DNA from: Nitrososphaerota archaeon
GTDB lineage: Archaea; Thermoproteota; Nitrososphaeria; Nitrososphaerales; Nitrosopumilaceae
Direction of reading: 5' to 3'
Length of the DNA stretch: 31,209 nucleotides
Assembly (NCBI GenBank): GCA_016871975.1
Contig: VHBM01000004.1
Coordinates: forward strand, 1 to 31,209
Part shown: positions 24,225 through 30,301 of the stretch, one piece after another
Layout: each line of letters begins with the position of its first letter
Numbering within the stretch: position 1 is the stretch's first letter
The notes under the pieces: generated by a model
Database searches by the model: none
Told to the model about the DNA's origin: nothing
Seen by the model: only the letters and a program-made list of their open reading frames with translations
Made by a program: the position numbers and the translations under genes

Positions 24225-24812
24225 TCAGTTCATTTCTTTATACTTGTTTGCATAAAGACAGTTCCATGTAAGTGGATCCTCTTTTACCTGATCTTCTTGA
24301 AGAAATTTAATGTCGGTTATGGTTTTTTGTCTTTTCAAGAGATTCACCTGAAAGCTTTCAAACTTTTTGCAGCTACAGTCTTCTACAAGACATGCATCTG
24401 AATCTCCTTCTTCGTGATCATCGAGTCTGTGCCTACAGTTACAAACTGTATCATCTTTTGCATCTTTTTTGTGCATTGTTGAATAAACACCAAACCTCAG
24501 ATATGCTTCACCGCCATGTCCATTTTTGAATCGTTCATAGTGCTCAGACTTTGACAGGATCTTGAAAAACGATATGTTGGTTGCCTGTTTTTTTGAATCA
24601 GAGCCCATGATAAACCAGTATTTGTCACCTGTTTCGACAAATCGTAGTTTGATGTCATGATCAGGCCACCAGTGAATTGTTGCATGCCATAGGTTTGCAG
24701 CCTGTTTTCTTTCCGAAAATAGTGGGACTATGTTCATTCTTAGGTCATAATATCGATAAGCAACTCCAAGAAAACCATCAAACCAAGGAGGGAGACTTGA
24801 TTTATTTTGCAA
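24225..24812 (-). CDS. Unknown protein with C-terminal Cys/His metal motif
   Basis: 195 residues, TTG start at 24812. The N-terminal 130 residues are aromatic-rich alpha/beta (PPWFDGFLGVAYRYYDLRMNIV, ATIHWWPDHDIKLRF). The C-terminal part has CNCRHRLDDHEE then DACLVEDCSCKKFE, a CxC...H...C...CxC arrangement suited to bind zinc. I do not recognise a named family. Its promoter, read backwards, lies in the same AT-rich AGTATTA-rich region as the plus-strand winged-helix gene, so the two may be co-regulated. Confidence 0.7.
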   Translation of the reverse strand: MQNKSSLPPWFDGFLGVAYRYYDLRMNIVPLFSERKQAANLWHATIHWWPDHDIKLRFVETGDKYWFIMGSDSKKQATNISFFKILSKSEHYERFKNGHGGEAYLRFGVYSTMHKKDAKDDTVCNCRHRLDDHEEGDSDACLVEDCSCKKFESFQVNLLKRQKTITDIKFLQEDQVKEDPLTWNCLYANKYKEMN

Positions 24813-24825
24813 CGAACCAAGATCT

Positions 24826-24882
24826 AGAGTATTATATTTATCTCATCGTAAAAAGAGGTAATACTCTTATATTGCAGTATTA
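24826..24882 (+). promoter_or_regulatory. Repeated AGTATTA operator-like motifs in a divergent promoter
   Basis: AGAGTATTA (24826-24834) and its exact reverse complement TAATACTCT (24859-24867) frame 24 bases, and a third copy AGTATTA is at 24876-24882. TATA-like elements for both directions (about 24830-24841, and TTATATT at 24867-24873) overlap the motifs. The plus-strand mRNA also has AGGAGG at 24882-24887 before the ATG at 24897. This looks like an auto-regulatory site for the winged-helix protein. Confidence 0.55.
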
Positions 24883-24896
24883 GGAGGAAAAGTTGT

Positions 24897-25178
24897 ATGG
24901 TAGTGTATAGATCCAGCATGCAAATTGTAGCTGACCTTCTTACAGCAACAGACCAATGTGGTCAAGAGGGAATAAAGACAACAACACTGCTTACAAAGGC
25001 AAACCTTTCACACTCTAGACTTGCAAAGTTTATCGAGAATCTAACAGGCGCTGGTCTGATTAACAAAATAGAGTATGATGGAAAAAATGTCTTTGTGATA
25101 ACTCCTAGAGGCAGACAATATCTAGAGTCATACAAGCAATTTTCTGATATAGCAGAAACTTTTGGATTAGAAATTTAA
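24897..25178 (+). CDS. Winged-helix transcription regulator (ArnR1-like), copy 2
   Basis: 93 residues, ATG with AGGAGG nine bases upstream, an unusually strong Shine-Dalgarno for this window. Single winged helix: MQIVADLLTATDQ, LLTKANLSHSRLAKFIENLTGAGLIN, wing NVFVITPRGRQYL, then terminal helix KQFSDIAETFGLEI. It is a paralogue of the 17804-18091 protein; recognition helices are similar in frame (KANLSHSRLAKF against KANISHVRISKI). It is the likeliest binder of the AGTATTA repeats in front of it. Confidence 0.86.
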   Translation: MVVYRSSMQIVADLLTATDQCGQEGIKTTTLLTKANLSHSRLAKFIENLTGAGLINKIEYDGKNVFVITPRGRQYLESYKQFSDIAETFGLEI

Positions 25179-25182
25179 GAAA

Positions 25183-25374
25183 CTACTTTTTTGATTTGCG
25201 ACTTTTATTGAGGTCTCGACGCGCCTTTCTGTCCTTCATTGCGCTGTAAATTATTACAAGAATTGCCCCGCCAAGCATCGTATAAAACATCACAATAACA
25301 GGTGGATCTCTTGTTACTGCTATGCCCATACCTGCAATTAAAAACATCAGGACCATTATCAGGTACTTATCCAT
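25183..25374 (-). CDS. Small two-helix membrane protein
   Basis: 63 residues, ATG start. Two hydrophobic helices (YLIMVLMFLIAGMGIAV and VIVMFYTMLGGAILVIIYSA) separated by TRDPP, then a strongly basic cytoplasmic tail DRKARRDLNKSRKSKK. No family recognised. Divergent from the next small membrane gene at 25427; both end in basic tails after a last helix, which suggests a related type of small inner-membrane protein. Confidence 0.7.
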   Translation of the reverse strand: MDKYLIMVLMFLIAGMGIAVTRDPPVIVMFYTMLGGAILVIIYSAMKDRKARRDLNKSRKSKK

Positions 25375-25426
25375 GTGAGACCAAGATCACAAAATAATAT
25401 ATCTTTTTGAAAATGGTTGAATGCAA

Positions 25427-25594
25427 ATGTCAAAAATACTAGAATTGATTGGTTTTGGGCTTGTTGGAGGAACGATTTATGCCTTTTTGGGACTCATACC
25501 ACAAAAGGATCCTTTAGGATGGCCACTCTTTTGGGGCTGTGCTGCAGGGGCACTTGCAATTATTATTTATCGCAAAAAAAAGCGAAAAAAGTAG
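25427..25594 (+). CDS. Small two-helix membrane protein
   Basis: 55 residues, ATG 25427 to TAG 25594. Helices LELIGFGLVGGTIYAFLGLI and PLFWGCAAGALAIIIY are joined by PQKDPLGW, and the tail RKKKRKK is basic. An overlapping frame starting at 25417 is less likely because this frame has regular hydrophobic patterning. No family recognised. A T-rich stretch follows the stop. Confidence 0.7.
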   Translation: MSKILELIGFGLVGGTIYAFLGLIPQKDPLGWPLFWGCAAGALAIIIYRKKKRKK

Positions 25595-25599
25595 CGCGT

Positions 25600-25633
25600 C
25601 TATTTTCTTTTTAAATTGTTTTTTGGGTTTTTC
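25600..25633 (+). terminator. T-rich transcription stop region
   Basis: Several T-runs (TTTTCTTTTT, TTTTTT, TTTTT) follow the stop of the 25427 gene within 40 bases. Archaeal RNA polymerase terminates at such U-runs without needing a hairpin. Confidence 0.45.
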
Positions 25634-25650
25634 TGATCAAAATTTGATCA
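25634..25650 (+). promoter_or_regulatory. Perfect 8-bp palindrome upstream of a TATA box
   Basis: TGATCAAA-A-TTTGATCA: eight-base arms at 25634-25641 and 25643-25650 with a single central base. TATAAAG at 25662-25668 lies 12 bases downstream and the 26-codon ORF starts at 25698. This is the layout of an operator just upstream of a core promoter, where a dimeric regulator could activate or block TBP/TFB binding. Confidence 0.55.
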
Positions 25651-25697
25651 ACCGACAGATCTATAAAGGAGCATTTTGCGTATTAACGAGAGGGCAT

Positions 25698-25778
25698 ATG
25701 AGCGAGGCAGGAGTCTGGTGGAAAGGACTAAAAGAACTCGAAGTTGACATAGAAACCCTCGATGATAATAGAAAATAG
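25698..25778 (+). CDS. Candidate 26-residue micropeptide
   Basis: ATG 25698 to TAG 25778; product MSEAGVWWKGLKELEVDI then ETLDDNRK. TATAAAG at 25662-25668 is about 30 bases ahead, giving a near-leaderless transcript; GAGAGGG just before the ATG is a weak ribosome site. The peptide could form one amphipathic helix with an aromatic head (VWW). A longer frame upstream runs back through the 25427 gene and is not credible. Coding status depends on the promoter, not on any known homologue. Confidence 0.45.
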   Translation: MSEAGVWWKGLKELEVDIETLDDNRK

Positions 25779-25804
25779 ATTTTGATTTTACAATTTTTTA
25801 GTAA

Positions 25805-25878
25805 AGCCTCGAACGGGGTTTGAACCCGTGGCCTAACGCTTACGAGGCGTTCGCTCTACCAGGCTGAGCTATCGAGGC
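25805..25878 (-). tRNA. tRNA-Thr (anticodon CGT)
   Basis: Minus-strand cloverleaf: acceptor GCCTCGA/TCGAGGC, D stem GCTC/GAGC, anticodon stem AACGC/GCGTT with loop CTCGTAA (anticodon CGT at 25844-25842), T stem ACGGG/CCCGT with loop TTCAAAC. Discriminator is T at 25805, as expected for archaeal threonine tRNA. No CCA is encoded and no intron is seen. Reads ACG codons. Confidence 0.95.
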
Positions 25879-25920
25879 ACGCATCGGTTCCTATTAGAGT
25901 TTATAAAAAGCCTTTCTGGT

Positions 25921-27228
25921 TTGGTTTCAGTGAAAATATCAATCTCCGGTATTAGGGGAATTTTCGGAAATGATTTTACGCAAAGAGATGTTTTAAAATT
26001 CTGCAACAGCTTTTCTGTGCTTGTAAAATCAAAAAAATGCGTTATTGGTACAGACACAAGGCCGTCTTCACACATAATAAAAGAGACAGCTGCTGCTGCG
26101 CTGATGCAGTGTGGTATTGATGTATTTAACTTGGGAATGGTTCCAACACCTGTTGTGTTCAGAGAGTCAAGAAAGTATGGCGCTGGAATAGTTGTAACAT
26201 CATCACACAATCCTATAGAATGGAATGGTCTCAAGTTTACTGTTGATGGAAGAGGAATAAATGAAGACGAGCTAAAATTGGTTGCAAGTGAACAAATCAC
26301 ATCAAAGGCAAAAATTGGAACTGAAAACTTGATTGATTCAAGCTATGTTGATGATGCTGCTAAATTGATTGGTAAGATAAGCGACATGCCAAAGACAACA
26401 ATAGACATTGGAGGAGGTGCCGCAAGAAATGTTGCACCGTTGCTTTTAAAAAAATTAGGATGTAATGTGAAAACCATAAACGAAGACATTGGCAAATCTA
26501 CCCGCGGACCTGACCCAACCACAGATAATCTGAATACTCTCATATCAAACACAGGCAACAAAGACATTGGATTTGCCTTTGATCTCGATGCTGATAGGCT
26601 AGTTGTTGTCTATGGTGGGAAAAAACAGTCATCTGATGTAACCTTGGGGCTAGGAGTCGCAAAGGCGCTAGAGCTTGGATACAAGAAATTTGTTTTTAGC
26701 ATAGACACTAGCGTTGCAATTGAAAAATTTGTTAGACAAAACGGTGGAACTGTCCAGAGATCAAAGGTAGGTGAGGCAAATGTCATTGATCTTATGTTAA
26801 AGACAAAGGCTCAGGCAGGTGGAGAAGGTAGTAGCGCGGGTTTTATCTTGCCTGAGTTTAATTTTTGTAGAGATGGTCTACTAGCTAGCGGTTTTATTGC
26901 ATCTATGCTTGGAACCTCAGCCTTTAATGAGATACTAAAGTTCATGTCAAACTATCATCAAAATAGGGACAAGATTGCAATCAAGGCAGATCTACACGAT
27001 AAGACAATATCAAAACTCTATGAAAACATCAAAGGAAGATTTAGTGAAATCATTACAATCGATGGGATCAAGGCAATAATTGATGAGGATAGCTGGGTTC
27101 TAGTAAGAAAATCAAACACAGAAGACACTATCAGAATTTCATCAGAATCAAACAACTTGAAAAGATCTCAGGAGATAAAAAATGAGGTTTTAGATTTGGT
27201 GAAAAAAAGTCATGAGCAGATTAAATGA
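25921..27228 (+). CDS. Phosphohexomutase (phosphoglucosamine/phosphomannomutase type)
   Basis: 435 residues, TTG start at 25921 (GTG at 25930 is an alternative). Interconverts hexose 1- and 6-phosphates. Active-site phosphoserine loop VVTSSHNPIEWNG has Ser95; metal loop FDLDADRLV has Asp221, Asp223 and Asp225; the sugar-binding loop GGEGSSAGFI is at about 299-308; the phosphate-binding RISSESN is near the C-terminus. The GEGSSAG form is nearer to archaeal GlmM-like enzymes than to PMM/PGM, so a role in UDP-GlcNAc supply for glycans is likely but unproven. Its end overlaps the ThiL-like gene by 17 bases. Confidence 0.88.
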   Translation: MVSVKISISGIRGIFGNDFTQRDVLKFCNSFSVLVKSKKCVIGTDTRPSSHIIKETAAAALMQCGIDVFNLGMVPTPVVFRESRKYGAGIVVTSSHNPIEWNGLKFTVDGRGINEDELKLVASEQITSKAKIGTENLIDSSYVDDAAKLIGKISDMPKTTIDIGGGAARNVAPLLLKKLGCNVKTINEDIGKSTRGPDPTTDNLNTLISNTGNKDIGFAFDLDADRLVVVYGGKKQSSDVTLGLGVAKALELGYKKFVFSIDTSVAIEKFVRQNGGTVQRSKVGEANVIDLMLKTKAQAGGEGSSAGFILPEFNFCRDGLLASGFIASMLGTSAFNEILKFMSNYHQNRDKIAIKADLHDKTISKLYENIKGRFSEIITIDGIKAIIDEDSWVLVRKSNTEDTIRISSESNNLKRSQEIKNEVLDLVKKSHEQIK

Positions 27229-28162
27229 GGAAAAAATAATAAAAATTTTTCAAAGACATCTTAACAAAGACTTTGTTTCTGAAGACGTAGAGACATTCAA
27301 AATAGACAAGATTTCATGCGTTGTCAAGCTTGATACACTTGTTGAGAGCACCGACATTCCACCCAAAATAAAATTGCAAGACGTTGCAAGAAAAAGCATT
27401 GTTGCATGTGTTAGTGATTTTGCAGCAAAAGGAGTCAAGCCCCTTTATGGCATAATCTCTGTGACAATTCCAAGAAAATTTTCAAAATCAAAAATACAAA
27501 ATCTAGCAAAAGGATTTGGTCTTGCGTCAAGAGAGTTTGGCATCAAAATACTTGGTGGTGATACAAACGAAGGAAAGGAACTAGTGATTCAGGTTTTTCT
27601 TGTAGGTACGTCTGATAGCATAATTACACGCAATGCTGCTAGAGCAAATGATGTCATAATAGCTAGTGGGCCCTTTGGATACTCTGCTGCGGGCCTCAAA
27701 ATACTGCTTGAGGGTAGAAAATCAGATACCAAGTTTTCAAAAAAAGCGGCAAATACAGTATTCAGGCCAAGACCGAGGATACGGTTTGGGTTACAAAGTC
27801 GCAGTTACTTTACATCGGCAATGGACTCTAGCGATGGTCTTTCTACCACACTTTATGAAATGGCAAAACAGAGCAAGAAAAAATTTGTCATAACAAATCT
27901 CCCAGCAAACTCTGATGTTTTTGAATTTGCAAGAAAAAACAGACTAGATCCTTTAGACTTGGTTTTCAACGGAGGTGAAGAATACGAAATTGTTGCAACT
28001 GTTAGTCCTGCAAAGCTACAAAGACTAAAAAATAATGCTAAAAGACTGAAAATCTCACTTTTTGAGATAGGATTTGTTACTTCTGGTAAAGGAGTAGAAT
28101 ATTGGCAGGGAAACAAGATACTAAGAATAAAAAATCGTGGCTGGATGCATTTTTCAAACTAG
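27212..28162 (+). CDS. ThiL-like thiamine-monophosphate kinase family protein (AIR synthase fold)
   Basis: 316 residues, ATG start inside the mutase 3' end. AIR-synthase-related fold: CVSDFAAKGVKPLYGIISVTIPR, LGGDTNEGKELVIQVFLVGT, ASGPFGYSAAGLKILLEG, AMDSSDGLSTTLYEMAK and NGGEEYEIVATV all match ThiL. However, the N-terminal Mg-ATP signature of ThiL (GDDAAV) is absent; the equivalent stretch reads DKISCVVKLDTLVESTDIP. The enzyme may still phosphorylate thiamine phosphate, or may have a changed function. Coupling to a sugar-phosphate mutase is an odd partner for a thiamine enzyme. Confidence 0.8.
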   Translation: MSRLNEEKIIKIFQRHLNKDFVSEDVETFKIDKISCVVKLDTLVESTDIPPKIKLQDVARKSIVACVSDFAAKGVKPLYGIISVTIPRKFSKSKIQNLAKGFGLASREFGIKILGGDTNEGKELVIQVFLVGTSDSIITRNAARANDVIIASGPFGYSAAGLKILLEGRKSDTKFSKKAANTVFRPRPRIRFGLQSRSYFTSAMDSSDGLSTTLYEMAKQSKKKFVITNLPANSDVFEFARKNRLDPLDLVFNGGEEYEIVATVSPAKLQRLKNNAKRLKISLFEIGFVTSGKGVEYWQGNKILRIKNRGWMHFSN

Positions 28163-28214
28163 TGGCAATCTAAGCTTGGGAAATCTTTATCAGTTTTAGT
28201 GAATTGTTTATACC

Positions 28215-28562
28215 ATGGAAGTTCAAAGGGCAGCTCAAAGACTTTTGCAACTTAGCCCATCTGTAAGAGTAGTAACTATTTGCAACAATGATGGAAAGCC
28301 AATCTTTTCTGCACATGCGAGAAGAGTGAAAAACCTTCTCTCAAGAAGAGAGAGTAAATCTTCTTTGCAATCTGCGGCAAGAGCTTGGAAAACAAGAAGA
28401 TTACTACAAAGAAAGCTTGGGCCATGCAAATATGTACTGGCTGAATACGGAAAAGTAAAAAGAATTGTCATGCCTGCGGGAAAAAATCACTTGCTGTATG
28501 TGACTACCACACCAGCCTATGATCACAACAAGGTAATTAGAAAAGTGCGTTCATTTCGATAG
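28215..28562 (+). CDS. Small basic protein, DUF6659-like
   Basis: 115 residues, ATG start. A roadblock/longin-like pattern: AAQRLLQLSPSVRVVTICNNDGKPIFSAHARRV, then LQSAARAWKTRRLLQRKLGPCKYVLAEYGKVKRIVMPAG and NHLLYVTTTPAYDHNKVIRKV. This resembles thaumarchaeal proteins that carry the DUF6659 label; I recall the family only in outline, so the label is tentative. It is highly basic (many Arg/Lys). Such proteins may sense state via a dimer interface, but no function is established. It starts 53 bases after the ThiL-like gene. Confidence 0.7.
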   Translation: MEVQRAAQRLLQLSPSVRVVTICNNDGKPIFSAHARRVKNLLSRRESKSSLQSAARAWKTRRLLQRKLGPCKYVLAEYGKVKRIVMPAGKNHLLYVTTTPAYDHNKVIRKVRSFR

Positions 28563-28637
28563 CACTAACCTCATTATTTTTTAATAATAACTTTGGATGT
28601 TGCTCTACTGAGCTATTTGATGTTTTGTTGTATTTGT

Positions 28638-28886
28638 TTAGAGTTTTCTTCTTCTGGTTCCTCTACCAGAGCTAACCCACATGCCTTTTGTGGATTTAGT
28701 TGGCGTGCTTTCAATATCGCTAAACTTGACCTTTGAGGTTCCGCGGCCCATTGTGATATACCTGTCTTTAGCTGCCTGCTTTTGCGCTTCTTGATGTTCT
28801 TTGAACGCTGCACCTGTCCAATTGTCTTTCTCTTTTTCGGTTACACGCCTTGAAGTTCCTCTTCCTCCAACACGAATGATTCCCAT
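28638..28886 (-). CDS. Small basic protein with three GRGT repeats
   Basis: 82 residues, ATG start. The motif GRGT occurs three times: VGGRGTSRRV near the N-terminus, TMGRGTSKVKF in the middle and SSGRGTRRRK at the C-terminus, separated by charged helical segments. The ends are arginine-rich, so nucleic-acid binding is likely. Another frame (28613-28813) overlaps, but has a random composition. A minus-strand TATA (TATAAAG, 28919-28926 region) lies upstream. No named family recognised. Confidence 0.72.
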   Translation of the reverse strand: MGIIRVGGRGTSRRVTEKEKDNWTGAAFKEHQEAQKQAAKDRYITMGRGTSKVKFSDIESTPTKSTKGMWVSSGRGTRRRKL

Positions 28887-28926
28887 TTTGTTTAACCTGT
28901 ATAGTAATAGTTGTATCTCTTTATAA

Positions 28927-28955
28927 AAATTTGATGCGTGGTTTTCAAATTTGAT
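28927..28955. promoter_or_regulatory. Two direct AAATTTGAT repeats spaced 20 bases
   Basis: AAATTTGAT at 28927-28935 and 28947-28955, exactly two helical turns apart, in the divergent gap between the GRGT-repeat gene and rps11. The first sits right upstream of the minus-strand TATA. The same TTTGAT half-site forms the 25634-25650 palindrome. Could bind a regulator on one face, or be AT-rich coincidence. Confidence 0.35.
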
Positions 28956-29019
28956 ATTTAATTTCGTACATAAATCAAAATTTCTTTGGCTCGCATGGAT
29001 CCCAAACTAATGTTTTTTA

Positions 29020-29039
29020 AACCCATCAAAGCGTGGGTT
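29020..29039 (+). promoter_or_regulatory. Short hairpin-forming repeat just before rps11
   Basis: AACCCA (29020-29025) pairs with TGGGTT (29034-29039), 6 pairs with an 8-base loop, ending five bases before the TTG start. TTTTTTAAA just upstream is a likely TATA at the right distance for a leaderless start. It may be an operator or only chance. Confidence 0.3.
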
Positions 29040-29043
29040 AACA

Positions 29044-29562
29044 TTGTCAGAATCAGAGTCAAAAATTGATGAAATGGATGAAGCCTTAGATGAAGAAGAG
29101 CTCAAAGAAGATGAAGAAGCCCAAGAAGTTGAGATAAAAGCAAAGAAAAAAAAATCAGAAAGAGATGACACTTCTGGCAAAGAAAAATGGGGCATTGCAC
29201 ACATTTTCAGCAGCTACAACAATACCATTATTCATATGACTGACCTGACAGGTGCAGAGACCATAGCACTAAGCTCAGGTGGAGTCCATGTAAATGCAGA
29301 TAGATACGAGTCTTCACCCTTTGCTGCAATGAAGGCTGCAAATGCGGTAGTCGAGTCCGCTAAAAACAAAGGTTTTACAGCTTTTCATATACGAGTAAGA
29401 GCAGTTGGTGGCGTTGGTTCTAGAGTTCCAGGACCAGGTGCTCAGGCTGCAATAAGGGCCCTTGCACGTGGTGGCTTTAAGATTGGACGAATTGACGATG
29501 TCACACCAATCCCGCATGACACCACACGAAAGAAGGGCGGCAAGCGTGGAAGAAGAGTCTAG
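29044..29562 (+). CDS. rps11: Small-subunit ribosomal protein S11
   Basis: 172 residues from TTG 29044. Residues about 48-172 are canonical archaeal/eukaryotic S11: GIAHIFSSYNNTIIHMTDLTGAE, AAMKAANAVVESAKNKG, RVRAVGGVGSRVPGPGAQAAIRALAR and the basic terminus KKGGKRGRRV. The first 45 residues are an extra acidic then lysine-rich extension, with EALDEEELKEDEEAQEVEI followed by KAKKKKSERDDTSGKEK, absent from usual S11 (about 130 residues). S11 binds the platform of the small subunit. The TTG start is supported by the acidic frame having no stop. Overlaps the convergent gene at 29559 by four bases. Confidence 0.93.
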   Translation: MSESESKIDEMDEALDEEELKEDEEAQEVEIKAKKKKSERDDTSGKEKWGIAHIFSSYNNTIIHMTDLTGAETIALSSGGVHVNADRYESSPFAAMKAANAVVESAKNKGFTAFHIRVRAVGGVGSRVPGPGAQAAIRALARGGFKIGRIDDVTPIPHDTTRKKGGKRGRRV

Positions 29563-29876
29563 GTCTCTTCTGCTAGTTTTAGTTTAACATTACATCCACG
29601 AGATTCAAAAAAATCAGACATAAATCTTGAAAACTTTTCCTCAGATTTCTGTCCTTTTGACTTTTTTATCATATCTGCAAACTTTTCGTTAATGCAAAAA
29701 AGAAGATTTGGTCTCAACCAGATCTTGAAAAAAGTCCATCCAAAGCGGGACATTGGGTTGCTCAGATGATAACCTCCTTCAACCTTGCAGAGGTTTTGAA
29801 GCTCATCTAGTGCCTTTGTAATGCACTCTTTTTCTTGATCATAGTTGATGGCGCTAATCTCTAGAACTGTTTTCAT
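29559..29876 (-). CDS. Unknown protein in the rtcB cluster
   Basis: 105 residues, ATG at 29876 overlapping the PDCD5-like stop by four bases. Alpha/beta: LEISAINYDQEKECITKALDELQNL, then GWTFFKIWLRPNLLFCINEKF and a helical MSDFFESRG with the end VKLKLAEET. It contains no zinc motif. It is last in an apparent rtcB - PDCD5-like - this gene operon, so a role in RNA ligation or RNA/DNA handling is suggested only by position. Confidence 0.7.
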   Translation of the reverse strand: MKTVLEISAINYDQEKECITKALDELQNLCKVEGGYHLSNPMSRFGWTFFKIWLRPNLLFCINEKFADMIKKSKGQKSEEKFSRFMSDFFESRGCNVKLKLAEET

Positions 29877-30301
29877 GACTCGGCATCATTGCTTGGTTGA
29901 GTTGACTTGCTTAGCTTATCAGATAGCGAGACAAATTTACCGTCCTGTTCAATGTTAATTTTAGTTTCTAGCCTGACATTTACGCCAACGGCTCTAAACA
30001 ATGCTAAAAGTTTTCCGCCATCAAGTGTTTCATTTATTTCGCCAGACGATATCAGTTCTGCAAGTTTTCCAATTACAAATTTTGTCTGGCTTGGAAACTG
30101 AGTCTCTGCATTTTCTAGAACCTCAAGGCCACGGTAGCCAAGCTGCTTTACAACTATCTCACGTGGTGATGACGCGCTCTTTTTTTTCTCTTCAAGTGAT
30201 GATTTTAGCTCTTCTTGTTTTTTCTTGTATGAAATGTTTTTTTGCATTTCTGCCAAGCGTTTTTGTTTTAGTGCCTCAAGGTCCTTGTCCTCTTCGCTCA
30301 T
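29873..30301 (-). CDS. PDCD5-like (TFAR19-type) DNA-binding protein
   Basis: 142 residues, ATG start. The N-terminus DLEALKQKRLAEMQKNISYKKKQEE matches the conserved opening of the PDCD5 family, and the middle FVIGKLAELISSGEINETLDGGKLLALFRAVG matches its helical core (usually LxxLxxxGxIxGKIxxxxLxxLL). It is longer than the usual archaeal form (about 110 residues) because of a C-terminal extension with EQDGKFVSLSDKLSK. PDCD5 homologues bind DNA and, in eukaryotes, regulate apoptosis and chaperonin; the archaeal role is not settled. Overlaps rtcB and the downstream gene by four bases each. Confidence 0.78.
   Translation of the reverse strand: MSEEDKDLEALKQKRLAEMQKNISYKKKQEELKSSLEEKKKSASSPREIVVKQLGYRGLEVLENAETQFPSQTKFVIGKLAELISSGEINETLDGGKLLALFRAVGVNVRLETKINIEQDGKFVSLSDKLSKSTQPSNDAES

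Noticed and set aside
25417..25614. Plus-strand ORF of 65 residues around the small membrane gene
   Set aside because: Composition is Trp/Cys/Thr-rich without pattern, whereas the frame starting at 25427 gives two clean hydrophobic helices and a basic tail.
25539..25778. 79-residue version of the micropeptide ORF
   Set aside because: Its first half overlaps the 25427 membrane-protein gene and crosses the T-rich stop region; only the ATG at 25698 follows a promoter.
22058..25804. Attachment-site duplication of the tRNA-Cys 3' end
   Set aside because: I looked by eye for a second copy of the T-arm/acceptor sequence downstream and saw none, and no integrase gene is present in the window.
28613..28813. 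66-residue minus-strand ORF overlapping the GRGT-repeat gene
   Set aside because: It is a shifted frame with random composition; the 28638-28886 frame has internal repeats and a promoter.
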